Shown one piece after another: positions 26,045 to 36,249 of a DNA stretch of 64,000 nucleotides. The stretch comes from Desulfovibrio sp. TomC (GTDB lineage Bacteria > Desulfobacterota > Desulfovibrionia > Desulfovibrionales > Desulfovibrionaceae), in NCBI RefSeq assembly GCF_000801335.2, contig NZ_JSEH01000007.1, positions 124,001 to 188,000 on the forward strand, read 5' to 3'. The first letter of the stretch is position 1, and every line of letters begins with the position of its first letter. The notes beneath the pieces were generated by a model that saw only the letters and a program-made list of their open reading frames with translations, was not told where the DNA came from and ran no database searches. The translations under genes were made by a program, and so were the position numbers.

Positions 26045-26243
26045 GCCCGCGCCACGCTCCGTTTGTCCAAAGAGGCCAACAAGGCGTTGCACCAACGGAT
26101 CAGACGCCATGCCCGGCTGATGCCGGCATCCGGCGCGGGGGCGACACCGAGTGCCGTCATCCTTCTTGGGCCGATTGCTTACGACTTGTTCACCTGGCGC
26201 GCCGATGCTTTCCTTCCCGCCCGGATCGGCGTATGGGGCATCC

Positions 26244-27710
26244 ATGGACGCTCCAAGCTTGCATGCCTGTCCGGGCACGACCCGACGGCTGGCGGCGACC
26301 CTGGTCGTTGTCTGGCTCATCGTCTCCCTGCTCGTCCCTCCCTTGGCCCAGGCCTCTTTTTTTTCCTTCGACCTCAAGGATGAACGGGAGCTTGGCGAAA
26401 AATTCAACATCCTGATCCGAGCCCGGATGCCGCTGATTGAGGACACCGAGATCAACGACTACGTCATGGGCGTGGTGGACCGCATCGTCAAAGCCATGCC
26501 GCCCCAACCCTTTCCCTTCACCGTCGGCATCGTCAACAACAACGCCGTCAATGCCTTTGCCGGACCGGCCGGCTATGTCTTTGTCTTCACCGGCCTGCTG
26601 CTCCAGATGGAGCACGAATCCGAAATGGCCGGCGTTCTGGCCCACGAACTGGCCCACGTCAGCCAGCGCCATATCGCCAAGCGCGTGGGTGAGATGAAAC
26701 TGCTCTCCCTTGGCCAGCTTGTCGGCGTCCTGGCCGGCGTGGTGCTCGGCCAGACCACCGGCAAACAGGACCTGGGCACGGCTGTGGCCGTGGGTTCCCA
26801 AGCCCTCTCGGCCCATGCCTATCTCAAATATTCCCGCGACGACGAACGCGAAGCCGATCAGGTGGGCATGAACTACCTCGTAGCCGCCGGCTACCCGCCG
26901 CAAGGATTGGTCGAGGCCTTCGAGACCATGCGCAAACTCAAATGGATGCAGGGCGGCGGCGACATTCCGACCTATTTAAGCACCCACCCCGGCATTGACG
27001 AGCGCATGAATTACTTGAAGGACCGCATCAAGCTTCTGCCCCGCGACGTGCAGGACCGCAAAAATCATGACGCCGCCTTCAAGCGCGCCCAGGTGCTGGT
27101 GCGCGCCCGCTACACCGACGCCAAAAACGCGGTGGCCTACTTCCGTAAGATCGGCGACAAGATGACTTGCCTGGACAAGCTTGGACTGGCCATCGCCCTG
27201 TCCCGGTCCCTTGAGGACATGGGGCAGGCCCGTTCCGCCTTTGACAACGCCCTGGCCTGCGGCGGCAACGACGCCCTGATCCTGCGCGAAACCGGCCGCT
27301 ACTATCTGCGTATCCGGGATTTCACCCGGGCCAAGAGCCTGCTGGAGGCGGCCCTGGCCCAAAATCCCACCGACATCGACGCCAATTTTGAATACGGTCG
27401 GATGCTTGCCCAGGAAGGCAACCCCAAGGCCGCCGTCAGCTATCTGGAGAAGGTCCGGCTGCGGGTACCGGAAAACGCCGAAATCCGGTCGATCTACGGG
27501 CAAATCCTCGGTCAGGCCGGCGACGTCTTCCACGCCTATCTCAATCTGACCTACGCCGCCGCCTTCGAAGGCAACCCCGAGCAGGTAAAATTTCAGCTTG
27601 AGAAGGCCAAGGGCGCAGCCAAGACCGATGCCGACCGGCGCGAACTGGCCAAACTGGAAGAAACCATCAAGAAACGCTCCGAATTCTGGAAAAAAAGGCT
27701 CATGGAATGA
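26244..27710 (+). CDS. M48-family metalloprotease with TPR repeats (BepA-like)
   Basis: The 488-aa product is a periplasmic zinc metallopeptidase of the M48/BepA type, involved in outer-membrane protein quality control in relatives. A signal-peptide-like segment (LAATLVVVWLIVSLLVPPLA) is followed by the protease domain with HELAH (in VLAHELAHVSQRH, about residue 132) and the third ligand Glu in DDEREADQVG. The C-terminal half (about 280-488) is TPR-like. ATG 26244 is picked because it places the signal peptide near the N-terminus; 26205 and 26151 are alternatives. It overlaps the next gene by 4 bp. Confidence 0.88.
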   Translation: MDAPSLHACPGTTRRLAATLVVVWLIVSLLVPPLAQASFFSFDLKDERELGEKFNILIRARMPLIEDTEINDYVMGVVDRIVKAMPPQPFPFTVGIVNNNAVNAFAGPAGYVFVFTGLLLQMEHESEMAGVLAHELAHVSQRHIAKRVGEMKLLSLGQLVGVLAGVVLGQTTGKQDLGTAVAVGSQALSAHAYLKYSRDDEREADQVGMNYLVAAGYPPQGLVEAFETMRKLKWMQGGGDIPTYLSTHPGIDERMNYLKDRIKLLPRDVQDRKNHDAAFKRAQVLVRARYTDAKNAVAYFRKIGDKMTCLDKLGLAIALSRSLEDMGQARSAFDNALACGGNDALILRETGRYYLRIRDFTRAKSLLEAALAQNPTDIDANFEYGRMLAQEGNPKAAVSYLEKVRLRVPENAEIRSIYGQILGQAGDVFHAYLNLTYAAAFEGNPEQVKFQLEKAKGAAKTDADRRELAKLEETIKKRSEFWKKRLME

Positions 27711-28123
27711 ACAGCTCGCTGCTCGTGCGTCTGCCCAAAGGCGAAGACCTGCTGGGCGCCCTGGTCTCCTTCTGCCTGGAAAAAAACATCACCAAGGGAC
27801 ATGTGAGCCTCATTGGCTCCCTGAAAAAAGCCGTCCTCGGCTACTATCTCCAGGACACCCGCCAATACGCCAGTCGCAGCCTGGATGTTGACGCACAGAT
27901 CCTCTCCGGCCTGGGCAACATTTCGCTGATGGAAGGCCAGCCCGTCGTCCACCTGCACCTGACCCTGCTTACAAGTGATTTCACCGTCACCGGCGGCCAT
28001 GCCCTGCCCGGCTGCATCCTGTTTGCCGGCGAAGCCTGCATCACGCCCATCGAGGGACCATGCCTCCACCGGGGCCTGGACAGCGCCACCGGCCTGCCGC
28101 TGTGGGACCAGACCGGCATGTAG
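27707..28123 (+). CDS. PCC/DUF296-domain protein
   Basis: The 138-aa product is a stand-alone PCC (plants and prokaryotes conserved; DUF296) domain: LLVRLPKGEDLLGALVSFCL at the start, GHVSLIGSLKKAVLGYY in the middle, and the metal-site-like HLHLTLLTSDFTVTGGHALPG near 86-106. Bacterial members form trimers with a bound metal and are of unknown function. Its ATG overlaps the protease stop (ATGA), so the two are translationally coupled. Confidence 0.88.
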   Translation: MNSSLLVRLPKGEDLLGALVSFCLEKNITKGHVSLIGSLKKAVLGYYLQDTRQYASRSLDVDAQILSGLGNISLMEGQPVVHLHLTLLTSDFTVTGGHALPGCILFAGEACITPIEGPCLHRGLDSATGLPLWDQTGM

Positions 28124-28288
28124 TCTCGATTTCCCAGACTCCGCTTCGGGCATCGGCCCTGGCCCGGCTCCAGGTAAGCCTCTCACCCGGTTCCCGGCCC
28201 TGCTGCCGCTTTCGCCAGGGCTTTTAAGGCAATGGTTTGCCCCCGTTCCCGGGACAAGACTGGCGCAGGCAGTTGGCCGCAACAGCAA

Positions 28289-28350
28289 GGGCGCTTGTCC
28301 CGTTTGCGGCCCCCGGTCTTCGGGCTGGCCTGCAAACGGGACAAGCGCCC
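28289..28350. repeat. Perfect 19-bp inverted repeat between convergent genes
   Basis: GGGCGCTTGTCCCGTTTGC (28289-28307) and its exact complement GCAAACGGGACAAGCGCCC (28332-28350) flank a 24-nt loop. It lies between a plus-strand gene ending at 28123 and a minus-strand gene ending at 28397. No T-run is present on either side, so it is not a canonical bidirectional terminator, though it would fold very stably. Confidence 0.85.
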
Positions 28351-28396
28351 CTGGTGTCGTCCGATCCCTGGCCCAGGGCCGGGCTGGCGCGACGCC

Positions 28397-29254
28397 CTAC
28401 GGCCAGCAGGTTTCCTTGCCGGCCGCAGCCGATTTCCCCGTCTTTAATTCCAGGACCATGGGTCGCACGGCCGTCTTGCCCGCCGGGCAGGCCGATTTGC
28501 GGCCGGTGTCCGGCAGTTTTTCGCTATACAGGAGCTTCCCCTTCTCCACACGCCCCCCCGGGGTCACTGTGGCGTCAAGTGTCTGCTTCTGCCCGGCCAG
28601 ATTGACGGCCATAAGCCCATGGATGGCGTCGGGCTGGCCGTTTTGCACAAAGAGCGTGTCCCCGGCCAGTCCGTCAAAAGCGAAGTCCCCGCCGTTTGGA
28701 ATCTCGAAAAGCGGCGTTCCCTGGGCCATCTCGCACACCGCGTCCGGCGAATCCGCGGCGCTGTGGGCCAAAACACGCAGGGTGTGGCCGTCGGTATAAT
28801 TCGCCAGCGTCTCCACCACGGCATAGCGGGGGAAGAAATAACACGTCTTATTGTAATAGGCATGGACCTCGGCCACGTCCGTGCCGGGCAGGCCCACCGC
28901 CTTGCCGTGCTCGATGGTGGTGGCCCCGTACTCGGCCGTCATGGGCGTGACGTCGTCCACGGCCAAGACCTTGTACGTCGTGCCCTGGCGCACCACGCTC
29001 TCGCGCACGACCCCGCGCACCCGCACCTTGATGTCCAGCATGCTTCCCATGATCGCCCCCCGGTCAAAGGGGACATAGACCACGCCGGGTTCCTGCGGGC
29101 TGGTCAGCTCGATGCCGCCCTGGGCGTTCTGGCGCAGTACGCCGTAGACGGTCGTTTTTCTGGTTTCGTCCTGGGCCTCAGCCAGTGCCGGAGCCGCCAT
29201 CAGGCAGCCAAGCAACAGGACAAGGGTGACCAGGGGAGAGAAGACTCGATGCAT
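28397..29254 (-). CDS. Secreted hypothetical protein
   Basis: The 285-aa product starts at ATG 29254 behind AAGGAGG. It has a Sec signal peptide (MHRVFSPLVTLVLLLGCLMA, likely cleavage after ALA), then beta-rich sequence (TTVYGVLRQNAQGGIELTSP; VRVRGVVRESVVRQGTTYKV) suggesting an OB-like fold, and a single Cys pair in the second half. No family is recognised. It is divergent from the alpha-2-macroglobulin gene (gap 124 bp), which may indicate shared regulation; both products are exported. Confidence 0.7.
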   Translation of the reverse strand: MHRVFSPLVTLVLLLGCLMAAPALAEAQDETRKTTVYGVLRQNAQGGIELTSPQEPGVVYVPFDRGAIMGSMLDIKVRVRGVVRESVVRQGTTYKVLAVDDVTPMTAEYGATTIEHGKAVGLPGTDVAEVHAYYNKTCYFFPRYAVVETLANYTDGHTLRVLAHSAADSPDAVCEMAQGTPLFEIPNGGDFAFDGLAGDTLFVQNGQPDAIHGLMAVNLAGQKQTLDATVTPGGRVEKGKLLYSEKLPDTGRKSACPAGKTAVRPMVLELKTGKSAAAGKETCWP

Positions 29255-29378
29255 AGGGCCTCCTTGGCGTAATGCCCCCGGGTATCAGAGCCGTGCGATT
29301 TTGCAAACGGGTCATTTCCCATCATCGCAGTTGAAAAAATATGGCACGAGGGTATGAATGGGAGAATTGGAGGCCGGC

Positions 29379-32300
29379 ATGAACGACGTTCCCGAAAGCG
29401 GCTCGCGGCAGACTTGGAAAAACTGGCTCATCGCGGTTCTTGTGGTTATCGCAGCCGGTGAATTCTTCCTGTTAAACCGGACACCCGCGCCAATGCCTGC
29501 TGCCCCGGCCCCGGCGAAGCAAGCCCCATCGCCCGAGGCCCCCCTGGATGCCGTGCGCGTGGCCGGTCTGGCCATGGACCCCGAGCGCGGCCGCTATCTG
29601 CTGGCCGTCTTTGACCGACCCGTGACCGGAGCCAGGGAAGGCACGTCCCCGGCCGCCGATCCCGCCTCCATTGAACCGCCGGTCCCCGGCCGCTGGACCT
29701 GGGTCTCGCCCTATATGCTGCGCTTCGAGCCGACCGACGGCTTTGCCCAGGCCACCGTCTACACCGTGAAGTTCACCCCGGCCAGCCTGCTCGCCCCACC
29801 GCAAACCCTGGCCGGACAGGATGCGTGGCCGGCCAGTTACGGCAGCTTCGAGGTGGCCCGCCTGACGGCCCATCTCGAACCGGCTCCCGAAGGCGGCGCG
29901 CTGGTGGTGGTTCGCGGCGAGGCCGCCTTCAACCGTTCCGTCGATCCCAAGGCCCTGGCCAACCATATCCAACTGATCGACCCTCGTGATCCGTCAAAGC
30001 CCGTGGCCGTCTCCCTGACCACCACCTACGGTTCCAAAAAGCTCGGCTTTGTTTCCGATCCCATCGGAAAAACCCCGCAACAGCGCGACGTCAAAGTCGT
30101 GGTCACGCCGGGGCTGCGTCCGGAAAAGGGCAACATTGCGCTTGCCCGCGAGGCCGTGGCCGTCATTCCCGTGGCGCTCGATCCCCATCTGCGCCTGCGT
30201 GAGGCCAAAGCCGCGGCCGAGGAGGGCGCGGCCACCATCCGCCTCACCCTGTCCACCCCGGTGGAACCAAATGAGGAGACTGCCGGCCATATCAGCATCG
30301 AACCGGATATCGAAACCGAATTGGCGGCTGACGGCGCGGAGTTGCTCTTAAGCGGTCCTTTTGAGCCGGGCCGCGAATACACCGTCACCCTGGACAAAGG
30401 CCTGACCGCCGCCGATGGGGCCGTGCTCGACGCCGCCGTCAAGCACAGTCTGCGCATCCCGGACCTCGAACCGTCGGTCGATTTCCGCGATCAGGGCCTG
30501 TTCCTGTCCCGAAACGGCTACAAGAACCTGGCCATCAAAAGCGTCAATGCCACAGCGGCCGAGGTTTCCATCGACCGGGTCTATTTCAATAATATGTTCC
30601 CGCTGTTCACCATGGACTATTCCGCCTTTGACGACGACTACAGCGGCGGCGGGGTGAGTTCCAACCTGGGCGACCGGATTTTTAACGACCGCGTGCCCCT
30701 GCGCCACAAAAACAATGCCGCCGAGATCACGCCGGTCAATCTTGAAAAATACATTCAGGGCCACGAACCCGGCCTCTACCGCATGTCCCTGACCGTCCCC
30801 GGCAAGTTTCAAGGGTTTCAGCGTTTTATCTGTATCACCGACATCGGCGTCGTGGCCAAGACCGGTCCCGGCGACCTGCTGGTCTGGACGGCCTCGCTCA
30901 CCAGTCTGGCCCCCATAACCGGCGCTTCGGTCAAGGTCCTGTCCCACCAGAACCAGGAGTTGGCCTCGGGCACGACCGATGCCCAGGGTCTTTTCCGGGC
31001 CAGGATCGATGCCAAAGCCGCCTCGGACAAGCGTCCCTATCTCATCGTCGTCCAAAAGGGTGCGGACACGAGCTTTCTGCTCTACGACCGCTTCCGGGTG
31101 GACGAAGGCGGCCTCAATGTCGGCGGCAACGTCATGCCGGCCGCCGGTTACACGGCCTTTATTTACGGCGAGCGCGACATCTACCGTCCGGGCGAGACCC
31201 TGGAAGGGCTGGCCGTGGTGCGCGACGTGCGCCTGGGCGTGCCGCCCTCCATGCCGGTGCTGATCCGGCTGTCCGACCCACAAGGCCGAAAGATCAGCGA
31301 ACAGGCCGCCGTCACCGGGGCCGAGGGCGCAGTCAGCCTCAAACAGGCCCTGCCGGCCCAGTCTTTGACCGGGGCCTACAATCTGGAACTGGTGACCGGC
31401 GAGACGGTCATCGGCCAGTATCGCTTCCAGGTGGAAGAGTTTGTGCCGGATCGCATCAGTGTGGCCGTCGCCTCCGAGGCGGCCGCGGCAGCCCCGGGCG
31501 AACCCGTGCCCTTTGCCGTAGCCGGGCGCTATCTGTTTGGCGCGCCCGGAGCCGATCTGCCGGTGGAAGCCCGGGGCCGGCTGGTCAAGGCGGCCTTTGC
31601 CCCCAAGGGCTTTGAGCAGTACGTGTTCGGCGATCCGGAACGCAGCTTCGAAGATACGGAATTTTTCCAGGAAACAGGGACTCTGGACGCCGAGGGCAAA
31701 CTTGCCTTCTCGGCGAATCTCCCAGGCGACCTGTCGCCGCCGGCCGCCCTGGAAGCGGTCCTGACCGCCCGGGTGCGCGAGGGCGGCGGCCGGGGCGTCA
31801 CCGGCCTGGTCCGCTTGCCGGTCCATGTCTATGCCGCCTATCCGGGCCTCAAACGCTTGGCCAGCGAGGCTGTCAGCCCGGGCAAGCCCCTGTCGCTCGA
31901 CTGCGTCTCCGTGGCTTCAAGCGGCAAATTGGCCGCCACGGCCTCGCTGACGGCCACGCTTTTCCGCGACGAGTGGCAAACGGTCCTGCGCAAAGGCCCG
32001 GACGGATCGCTTAAATACGAGTCCGTGCGTGATCCCAAGGTCATCGACACCAAGGACGTAACGCTCACCGGCGGCAAGGGCCGGGTGAGTTTTACGCCGC
32101 CGTCCTTTGGCAGCTACCGGGTGGCCCTGGCCGACCCGGAGTCCGGCGCATCCACCCAGCTGGAATTCTATGCCGGCGGCTTCGGCTATTCGCCCTGGGC
32201 CATGGAGAATCCGGCCCGCATCGAGCTTAAGCCCGACAAGGCCGACTATGCCTCCGGGGAAAGCGCCCGGTTGCAGGTGCGCGCGCCCTTTGCCGGCAAG

Positions 32301-34844
32301 TTGCTCGTGGCCGTGGAAGGTTCGGCCATCCACGACGTGCAGATCCTTGACCTGCGCGGCAACACCGGCGAGATCGTCGTCCCCATCAAGCCCGAGTACC
32401 TGCCCGGGGTGTACGTCACCGCCACGCTCGTGCGCAAAGTGGGCGACGTGACGCCCGGCAGCCCGTCGCGGGCCTACGGCGCGGTTCCCATCGGGGTGGA
32501 CAAGGCCTCGGGCAAACTTCCGGTGACCATTGCCGCCCCGGCCGAAATACGGCCCGGGACGACGCTTTCCGCCGAAGTAAGCGCCCCCCCCGGCAGCATT
32601 GTCACTGTGGCCGCCGTGGACGAAGGCATCCTGCAGCTCATTGCCCAGAAAACGGCCGACCCCTTTGCCGCCTTTTACGCCAAGCGCCAGCTCCAAGTGG
32701 AGACCAGCGACACCTTTGCCCTGCTTTTGCCCGAAGTGGCCCCGCTCCTCGGCAAGGCTCTGGCCGGCGGCGGCGACGGCATGGAAGACCTGTCCGGCTT
32801 CGTGCGCTCCCAAAGCCCGGCCGCCAGGACCGTGGCCTTCTGGTCCGGTCTGGTGTCAGTCGGTCCCACAGGCAAGGCTGTCGTGCATTTTGACATCCCG
32901 GAATTCCAGGGACAGGTGCGGCTTATGGCCGTTGGTGTCTCGGGCCGCCGCTTTGCCTCGGCCGAAGCCAAAACCATTGTCAAAAGCCCGCTGGTCCTGT
33001 TGCCGTCCTTCCCCCGCTTCCTGTCCTTTGGCGACACGGCGCAAACGACCATGACCGTGAAAAACGACACCGGAAAAGATGGCACGTTCACGGTGTCGCT
33101 GACCGCTTCCGGCCCGGCCACGGTGGCCGACTCCCCGAAAACCGTGCCCATCGCCAAGGGGGCCACGGTGGCGGTGCCCTTCACCCTGACCGCCGGGCAC
33201 AGCGAAGGCGTGGCCGCCCTGGCCGTCGCCGTTACCGGATCCGGGGAAACCAGCGCCGATTCGGCCACCATCCCGGTGCGCTCGCCGTTGCCGGCCCGGA
33301 CTTCGGTGCGCTCCGGCAGTCTTGAGACCGCAAGTCTCACCATCCCGGAACTGGCCTCCGGGGAATTCCTGCCCGGCACGGCCCGACGCGACGTCACCGT
33401 GGGGGCCTTTCCGCTGATCCGCTTCACCGGCAATTTGAAGGCCCTGCTTGGCTATCCCTACGGCTGTCTGGAACAGACCACGTCCAAGGCCTTCCCGCTC
33501 CTCTACTTCTCCGATCTGGCCCGGGCCATGGACCCAGCCGCCTTTGAGAAAGAAAATCCGGCGGCCATGATCCTCTCGGCCATTCGCCGGGTGACCGGGA
33601 TGCAGCTTTATAACGGCGGCTTTTCCATGTGGCCCGGCGGGGACGAGCCCCAGCCCTGGATGAGTCTGTATGCCGCTCATTTCCTGGTGGAAGCGGCCGG
33701 GGCCGGCTATCCTGTGGACAAGGACGTGCTGTCTCAGGCCCTGCGCTATGCCGGCGAAACCGGGCGCGAAGCCAAGCTCGACACCCCGGACGGCCAGAAG
33801 CTTGCGGCCTACGCCCTCTACATCCAGGCCAAGGCCGGCCGGGCTGATATCGGGGCCATGGACAATCTGCGCGACGCCCATGGCAAGGGGCTGCCGGCCG
33901 ATGCCAAGGGCCTCTTGGGCGCAGCCTACGCCGCCGTCGGCAACACCCGGGCGGCCGATATCCTGGTGGCCGGCCCGGTCCCCTCAGGTGAGCCGCACAA
34001 GGAAAGCGGCGGCACGCTGGATTCCACCCTGCGCGACAAGGCGCTGTATCTGGCCGCCCTGATCGACGCCGCTCCGGCCGACCCGCGCCTGGGCAGTCTG
34101 GCCGTGGAGGTCGGACGGTTGCTCGAAGGCGAACCCTACCCCTCCACCCAGGAGAATGCCTTCGCCTTGCTGGCCCTTGGCAAGTTCTACGCCCGCCAGC
34201 AGGCCAAAAAACCCTTTACCGGCCAGCTCTATGCCGGCTCGGGCCTGCTGTCAGACTTCTCCAACCGCAAGGTCTTAAGCCTTCGCGGCATCGGCGACCC
34301 CGGTGATCTGCGCCTCGCGCTCGGCCAGGGCTACGAACCGGGCAGCTGCTACTACTCCGTGCGCACCCGCGGCATCCCGGCCCCGTCCGCCTATGCTCCC
34401 CAGGCCGCCGGCCTGGAGGTGGCCCGGACCTACCTCAGCCGAAACGGTGAACCGCTGTCCGGCAACATCGTGCCCCAGGGCGCGCTGGTGGTGGTCAAGT
34501 TCGCCGTGCGGGCCACGAATGGAGCCGTGTCCAACGTGGTGCTGGAAAACCTGCTGCCGGCCGGACTCGAAGTGGAAAATCCGCGTCTGGAGACCACGGA
34601 GCGCCTGCCCTGGATGGGCGAGGCCGACGAGACCAAGGCGGCCTATCTTGATCTGCGCGACGACCGCATCCTCATGTTCACCGACCTGGCCAAAGGCAGT
34701 TGGCAGATCCACTACGCCCTGCTGCGGGCCGTGACCCCGGGCGTGTTCAGCCTGCCCCCGGCCCAGGCCGAGGCCATGTACGCTCCGGAACTGCGGGCCA
34801 GCGGCGAGGCCGCCACCTTCACCGTAACTAAGAGCGACAAATAA
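29379..34844 (+). CDS. Bacterial alpha-2-macroglobulin family protein
   Basis: This 1821-aa periplasmic, membrane-anchored protein would trap attacking proteases. The N-terminus has one membrane anchor (WKNWLIAVLVVIAAGEFFLL, about 13-32) without a lipobox, then a Pro/Ala linker and many MG-type beta domains. The thioester motif CLEQ is intact (YGCLEQTTSKAFPLL), followed by the helical thioester domain (NGGFSMWPGGDEPQPWMSLY). ATG 29379 is chosen for its SD (GGAGG); 29358 would add 7 residues. Most bacterial homologues pair with a pbpC gene for PBP1C; none is adjacent here. The next gene starts 13 bp after the stop. Confidence 0.93.
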   Translation: MNDVPESGSRQTWKNWLIAVLVVIAAGEFFLLNRTPAPMPAAPAPAKQAPSPEAPLDAVRVAGLAMDPERGRYLLAVFDRPVTGAREGTSPAADPASIEPPVPGRWTWVSPYMLRFEPTDGFAQATVYTVKFTPASLLAPPQTLAGQDAWPASYGSFEVARLTAHLEPAPEGGALVVVRGEAAFNRSVDPKALANHIQLIDPRDPSKPVAVSLTTTYGSKKLGFVSDPIGKTPQQRDVKVVVTPGLRPEKGNIALAREAVAVIPVALDPHLRLREAKAAAEEGAATIRLTLSTPVEPNEETAGHISIEPDIETELAADGAELLLSGPFEPGREYTVTLDKGLTAADGAVLDAAVKHSLRIPDLEPSVDFRDQGLFLSRNGYKNLAIKSVNATAAEVSIDRVYFNNMFPLFTMDYSAFDDDYSGGGVSSNLGDRIFNDRVPLRHKNNAAEITPVNLEKYIQGHEPGLYRMSLTVPGKFQGFQRFICITDIGVVAKTGPGDLLVWTASLTSLAPITGASVKVLSHQNQELASGTTDAQGLFRARIDAKAASDKRPYLIVVQKGADTSFLLYDRFRVDEGGLNVGGNVMPAAGYTAFIYGERDIYRPGETLEGLAVVRDVRLGVPPSMPVLIRLSDPQGRKISEQAAVTGAEGAVSLKQALPAQSLTGAYNLELVTGETVIGQYRFQVEEFVPDRISVAVASEAAAAAPGEPVPFAVAGRYLFGAPGADLPVEARGRLVKAAFAPKGFEQYVFGDPERSFEDTEFFQETGTLDAEGKLAFSANLPGDLSPPAALEAVLTARVREGGGRGVTGLVRLPVHVYAAYPGLKRLASEAVSPGKPLSLDCVSVASSGKLAATASLTATLFRDEWQTVLRKGPDGSLKYESVRDPKVIDTKDVTLTGGKGRVSFTPPSFGSYRVALADPESGASTQLEFYAGGFGYSPWAMENPARIELKPDKADYASGESARLQVRAPFAGKLLVAVEGSAIHDVQILDLRGNTGEIVVPIKPEYLPGVYVTATLVRKVGDVTPGSPSRAYGAVPIGVDKASGKLPVTIAAPAEIRPGTTLSAEVSAPPGSIVTVAAVDEGILQLIAQKTADPFAAFYAKRQLQVETSDTFALLLPEVAPLLGKALAGGGDGMEDLSGFVRSQSPAARTVAFWSGLVSVGPTGKAVVHFDIPEFQGQVRLMAVGVSGRRFASAEAKTIVKSPLVLLPSFPRFLSFGDTAQTTMTVKNDTGKDGTFTVSLTASGPATVADSPKTVPIAKGATVAVPFTLTAGHSEGVAALAVAVTGSGETSADSATIPVRSPLPARTSVRSGSLETASLTIPELASGEFLPGTARRDVTVGAFPLIRFTGNLKALLGYPYGCLEQTTSKAFPLLYFSDLARAMDPAAFEKENPAAMILSAIRRVTGMQLYNGGFSMWPGGDEPQPWMSLYAAHFLVEAAGAGYPVDKDVLSQALRYAGETGREAKLDTPDGQKLAAYALYIQAKAGRADIGAMDNLRDAHGKGLPADAKGLLGAAYAAVGNTRAADILVAGPVPSGEPHKESGGTLDSTLRDKALYLAALIDAAPADPRLGSLAVEVGRLLEGEPYPSTQENAFALLALGKFYARQQAKKPFTGQLYAGSGLLSDFSNRKVLSLRGIGDPGDLRLALGQGYEPGSCYYSVRTRGIPAPSAYAPQAAGLEVARTYLSRNGEPLSGNIVPQGALVVVKFAVRATNGAVSNVVLENLLPAGLEVENPRLETTERLPWMGEADETKAAYLDLRDDRILMFTDLAKGSWQIHYALLRAVTPGVFSLPPAQAEAMYAPELRASGEAATFTVTKSDK

Positions 34845-34857
34845 CCATCATTTATAT

Positions 34858-36093
34858 ATGGAAAAGTTCAACAGGCTCGTCACTTCCTGCATTCGCAACA
34901 ACGTCTCGGATCTGCACCTGCGGCCCGGGCAGCCTGTCGCTGCCCGGAAAAACGGGCAACTCCACTTCCAGCGCGACATTGTCTTCGCCGCCGAGGAACT
35001 CGACGCCCTGTTGCGCCGCCTGACCACGGATCGCCAGCGGCGCATCCTGGCCGAACGCTGGTCGGTTGACTTCTCGGCCCACCTCCCCGACACCCAGATG
35101 CGGCTTAATGCCTTCCACACGGCCGACGGCCTGAGTCTGGCCATCCGGTTTCTGCCCTCGGCCATCCCTGACTTCGAGGCCTTAAACCTCCACCCCTCCC
35201 TGCGGGAGCTGTGCGCCCAGCCTTTTGGCCTGATCCTCATCTGCGGCCCCACCGGCAACGGCAAATCCACCACCATCGCGGCCATGATCCGGGAAATAAA
35301 TGAAACCCGGGCCGCCCATATCGTCACCCTGGAAGACCCCATCGAGTACCGGTTCGCCTCCAAGCTCGCCCTGGTTGACCAGCGCGAACTGGGGGCGCAT
35401 TTCCCGAGTTTCGAGCAGGGGTTGCAGGACGTCCTGCGCGAGGACGCCGACGTCATCGTGGTGGGGGAGTTGCGCGAGCCGGAAACCATGCGCCTGACCA
35501 TTAACGCGGCCGAGTCCGGCCATCTGGTCATTGCCACGCTCCACGCGGCCACGGCCGAAGAGGCGATGCTGCGCCTGTGCAATGCCTTTACCGCCGATGC
35601 CCAGGATTTTGTGCGCTCCCAGCTGGCCTCGTGCTTAAGCGCCGTAGTGGTGCAACATCTGGAATTATCGGTGAAGGCGGGATTTCGCGTCCCGGTGCTG
35701 TCCATCGCCCGAAGCGCCCCGGCCCTGCGCAACATCATCCGGGAAAACCGCTTCAATCAGATCGAGAACATCCAGCAGGCCGGCCGGGCCGAGAGCATGT
35801 TCACCTTTGCGCGCTACCGCGAGGAGTTCCTCGACGCCAAGGTCCGGCTGACCCCGCCAGCCCTGGTCTTTCGGGCCACCACCAGCCAGGCGCTGCCTCT
35901 GGTGCGCCCGACCCAGGCGCCGCCCTCCCCGGCCGCCGCCATCCAGCGGCCCGCGCCCGACCCGACGCCAGGGTCGCCCGAATCGCCGGCCGACGACCTC
36001 GACGTCGGAACCACCTATGAGCCGTATCGCATTGATGACGAGGTGTCCCTGGAGGAACTCGTGGCCCAGATGCAGGGGAAGACGCCCACGTAG
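34858..36093 (+). CDS. PilT/PilU-like type IV pilus retraction ATPase
   Basis: The 411-aa product has the PilT architecture: N-terminal PAS-like subdomain (about 1-100), Walker A GPTGNGKST near 130, Asp box LEDPIEYRF near 156-164, Walker B-like DADVIVVGELREPET near 197-211 and His box GHLVIATLHAATAEEAMLRL near 221-240. PilT/PilU hexamers power pilus disassembly. The C-terminal 75 residues are a Pro-rich extension ending in an acidic stretch (DDEVSLEELVAQMQGK) not seen in standard PilT. The start at 34858 has no clear SD. No other pilus gene is nearby. Confidence 0.85.
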   Translation: MEKFNRLVTSCIRNNVSDLHLRPGQPVAARKNGQLHFQRDIVFAAEELDALLRRLTTDRQRRILAERWSVDFSAHLPDTQMRLNAFHTADGLSLAIRFLPSAIPDFEALNLHPSLRELCAQPFGLILICGPTGNGKSTTIAAMIREINETRAAHIVTLEDPIEYRFASKLALVDQRELGAHFPSFEQGLQDVLREDADVIVVGELREPETMRLTINAAESGHLVIATLHAATAEEAMLRLCNAFTADAQDFVRSQLASCLSAVVVQHLELSVKAGFRVPVLSIARSAPALRNIIRENRFNQIENIQQAGRAESMFTFARYREEFLDAKVRLTPPALVFRATTSQALPLVRPTQAPPSPAAAIQRPAPDPTPGSPESPADDLDVGTTYEPYRIDDEVSLEELVAQMQGKTPT

Positions 36094-36249
36094 ACGATGC
36101 CTGCGACAAGGCAGCGACGCCAAACGCTTCGTGTGGCCGCAACGACGAAATCCGCGCTGCAGGGACTATTCTCCGGCAACGGCCGGGATGTCCAACGCCT
36201 CGCTTCCTGACAACAAAAAAATGCGCAGCGGACAGGAACAGTTGCGGTT

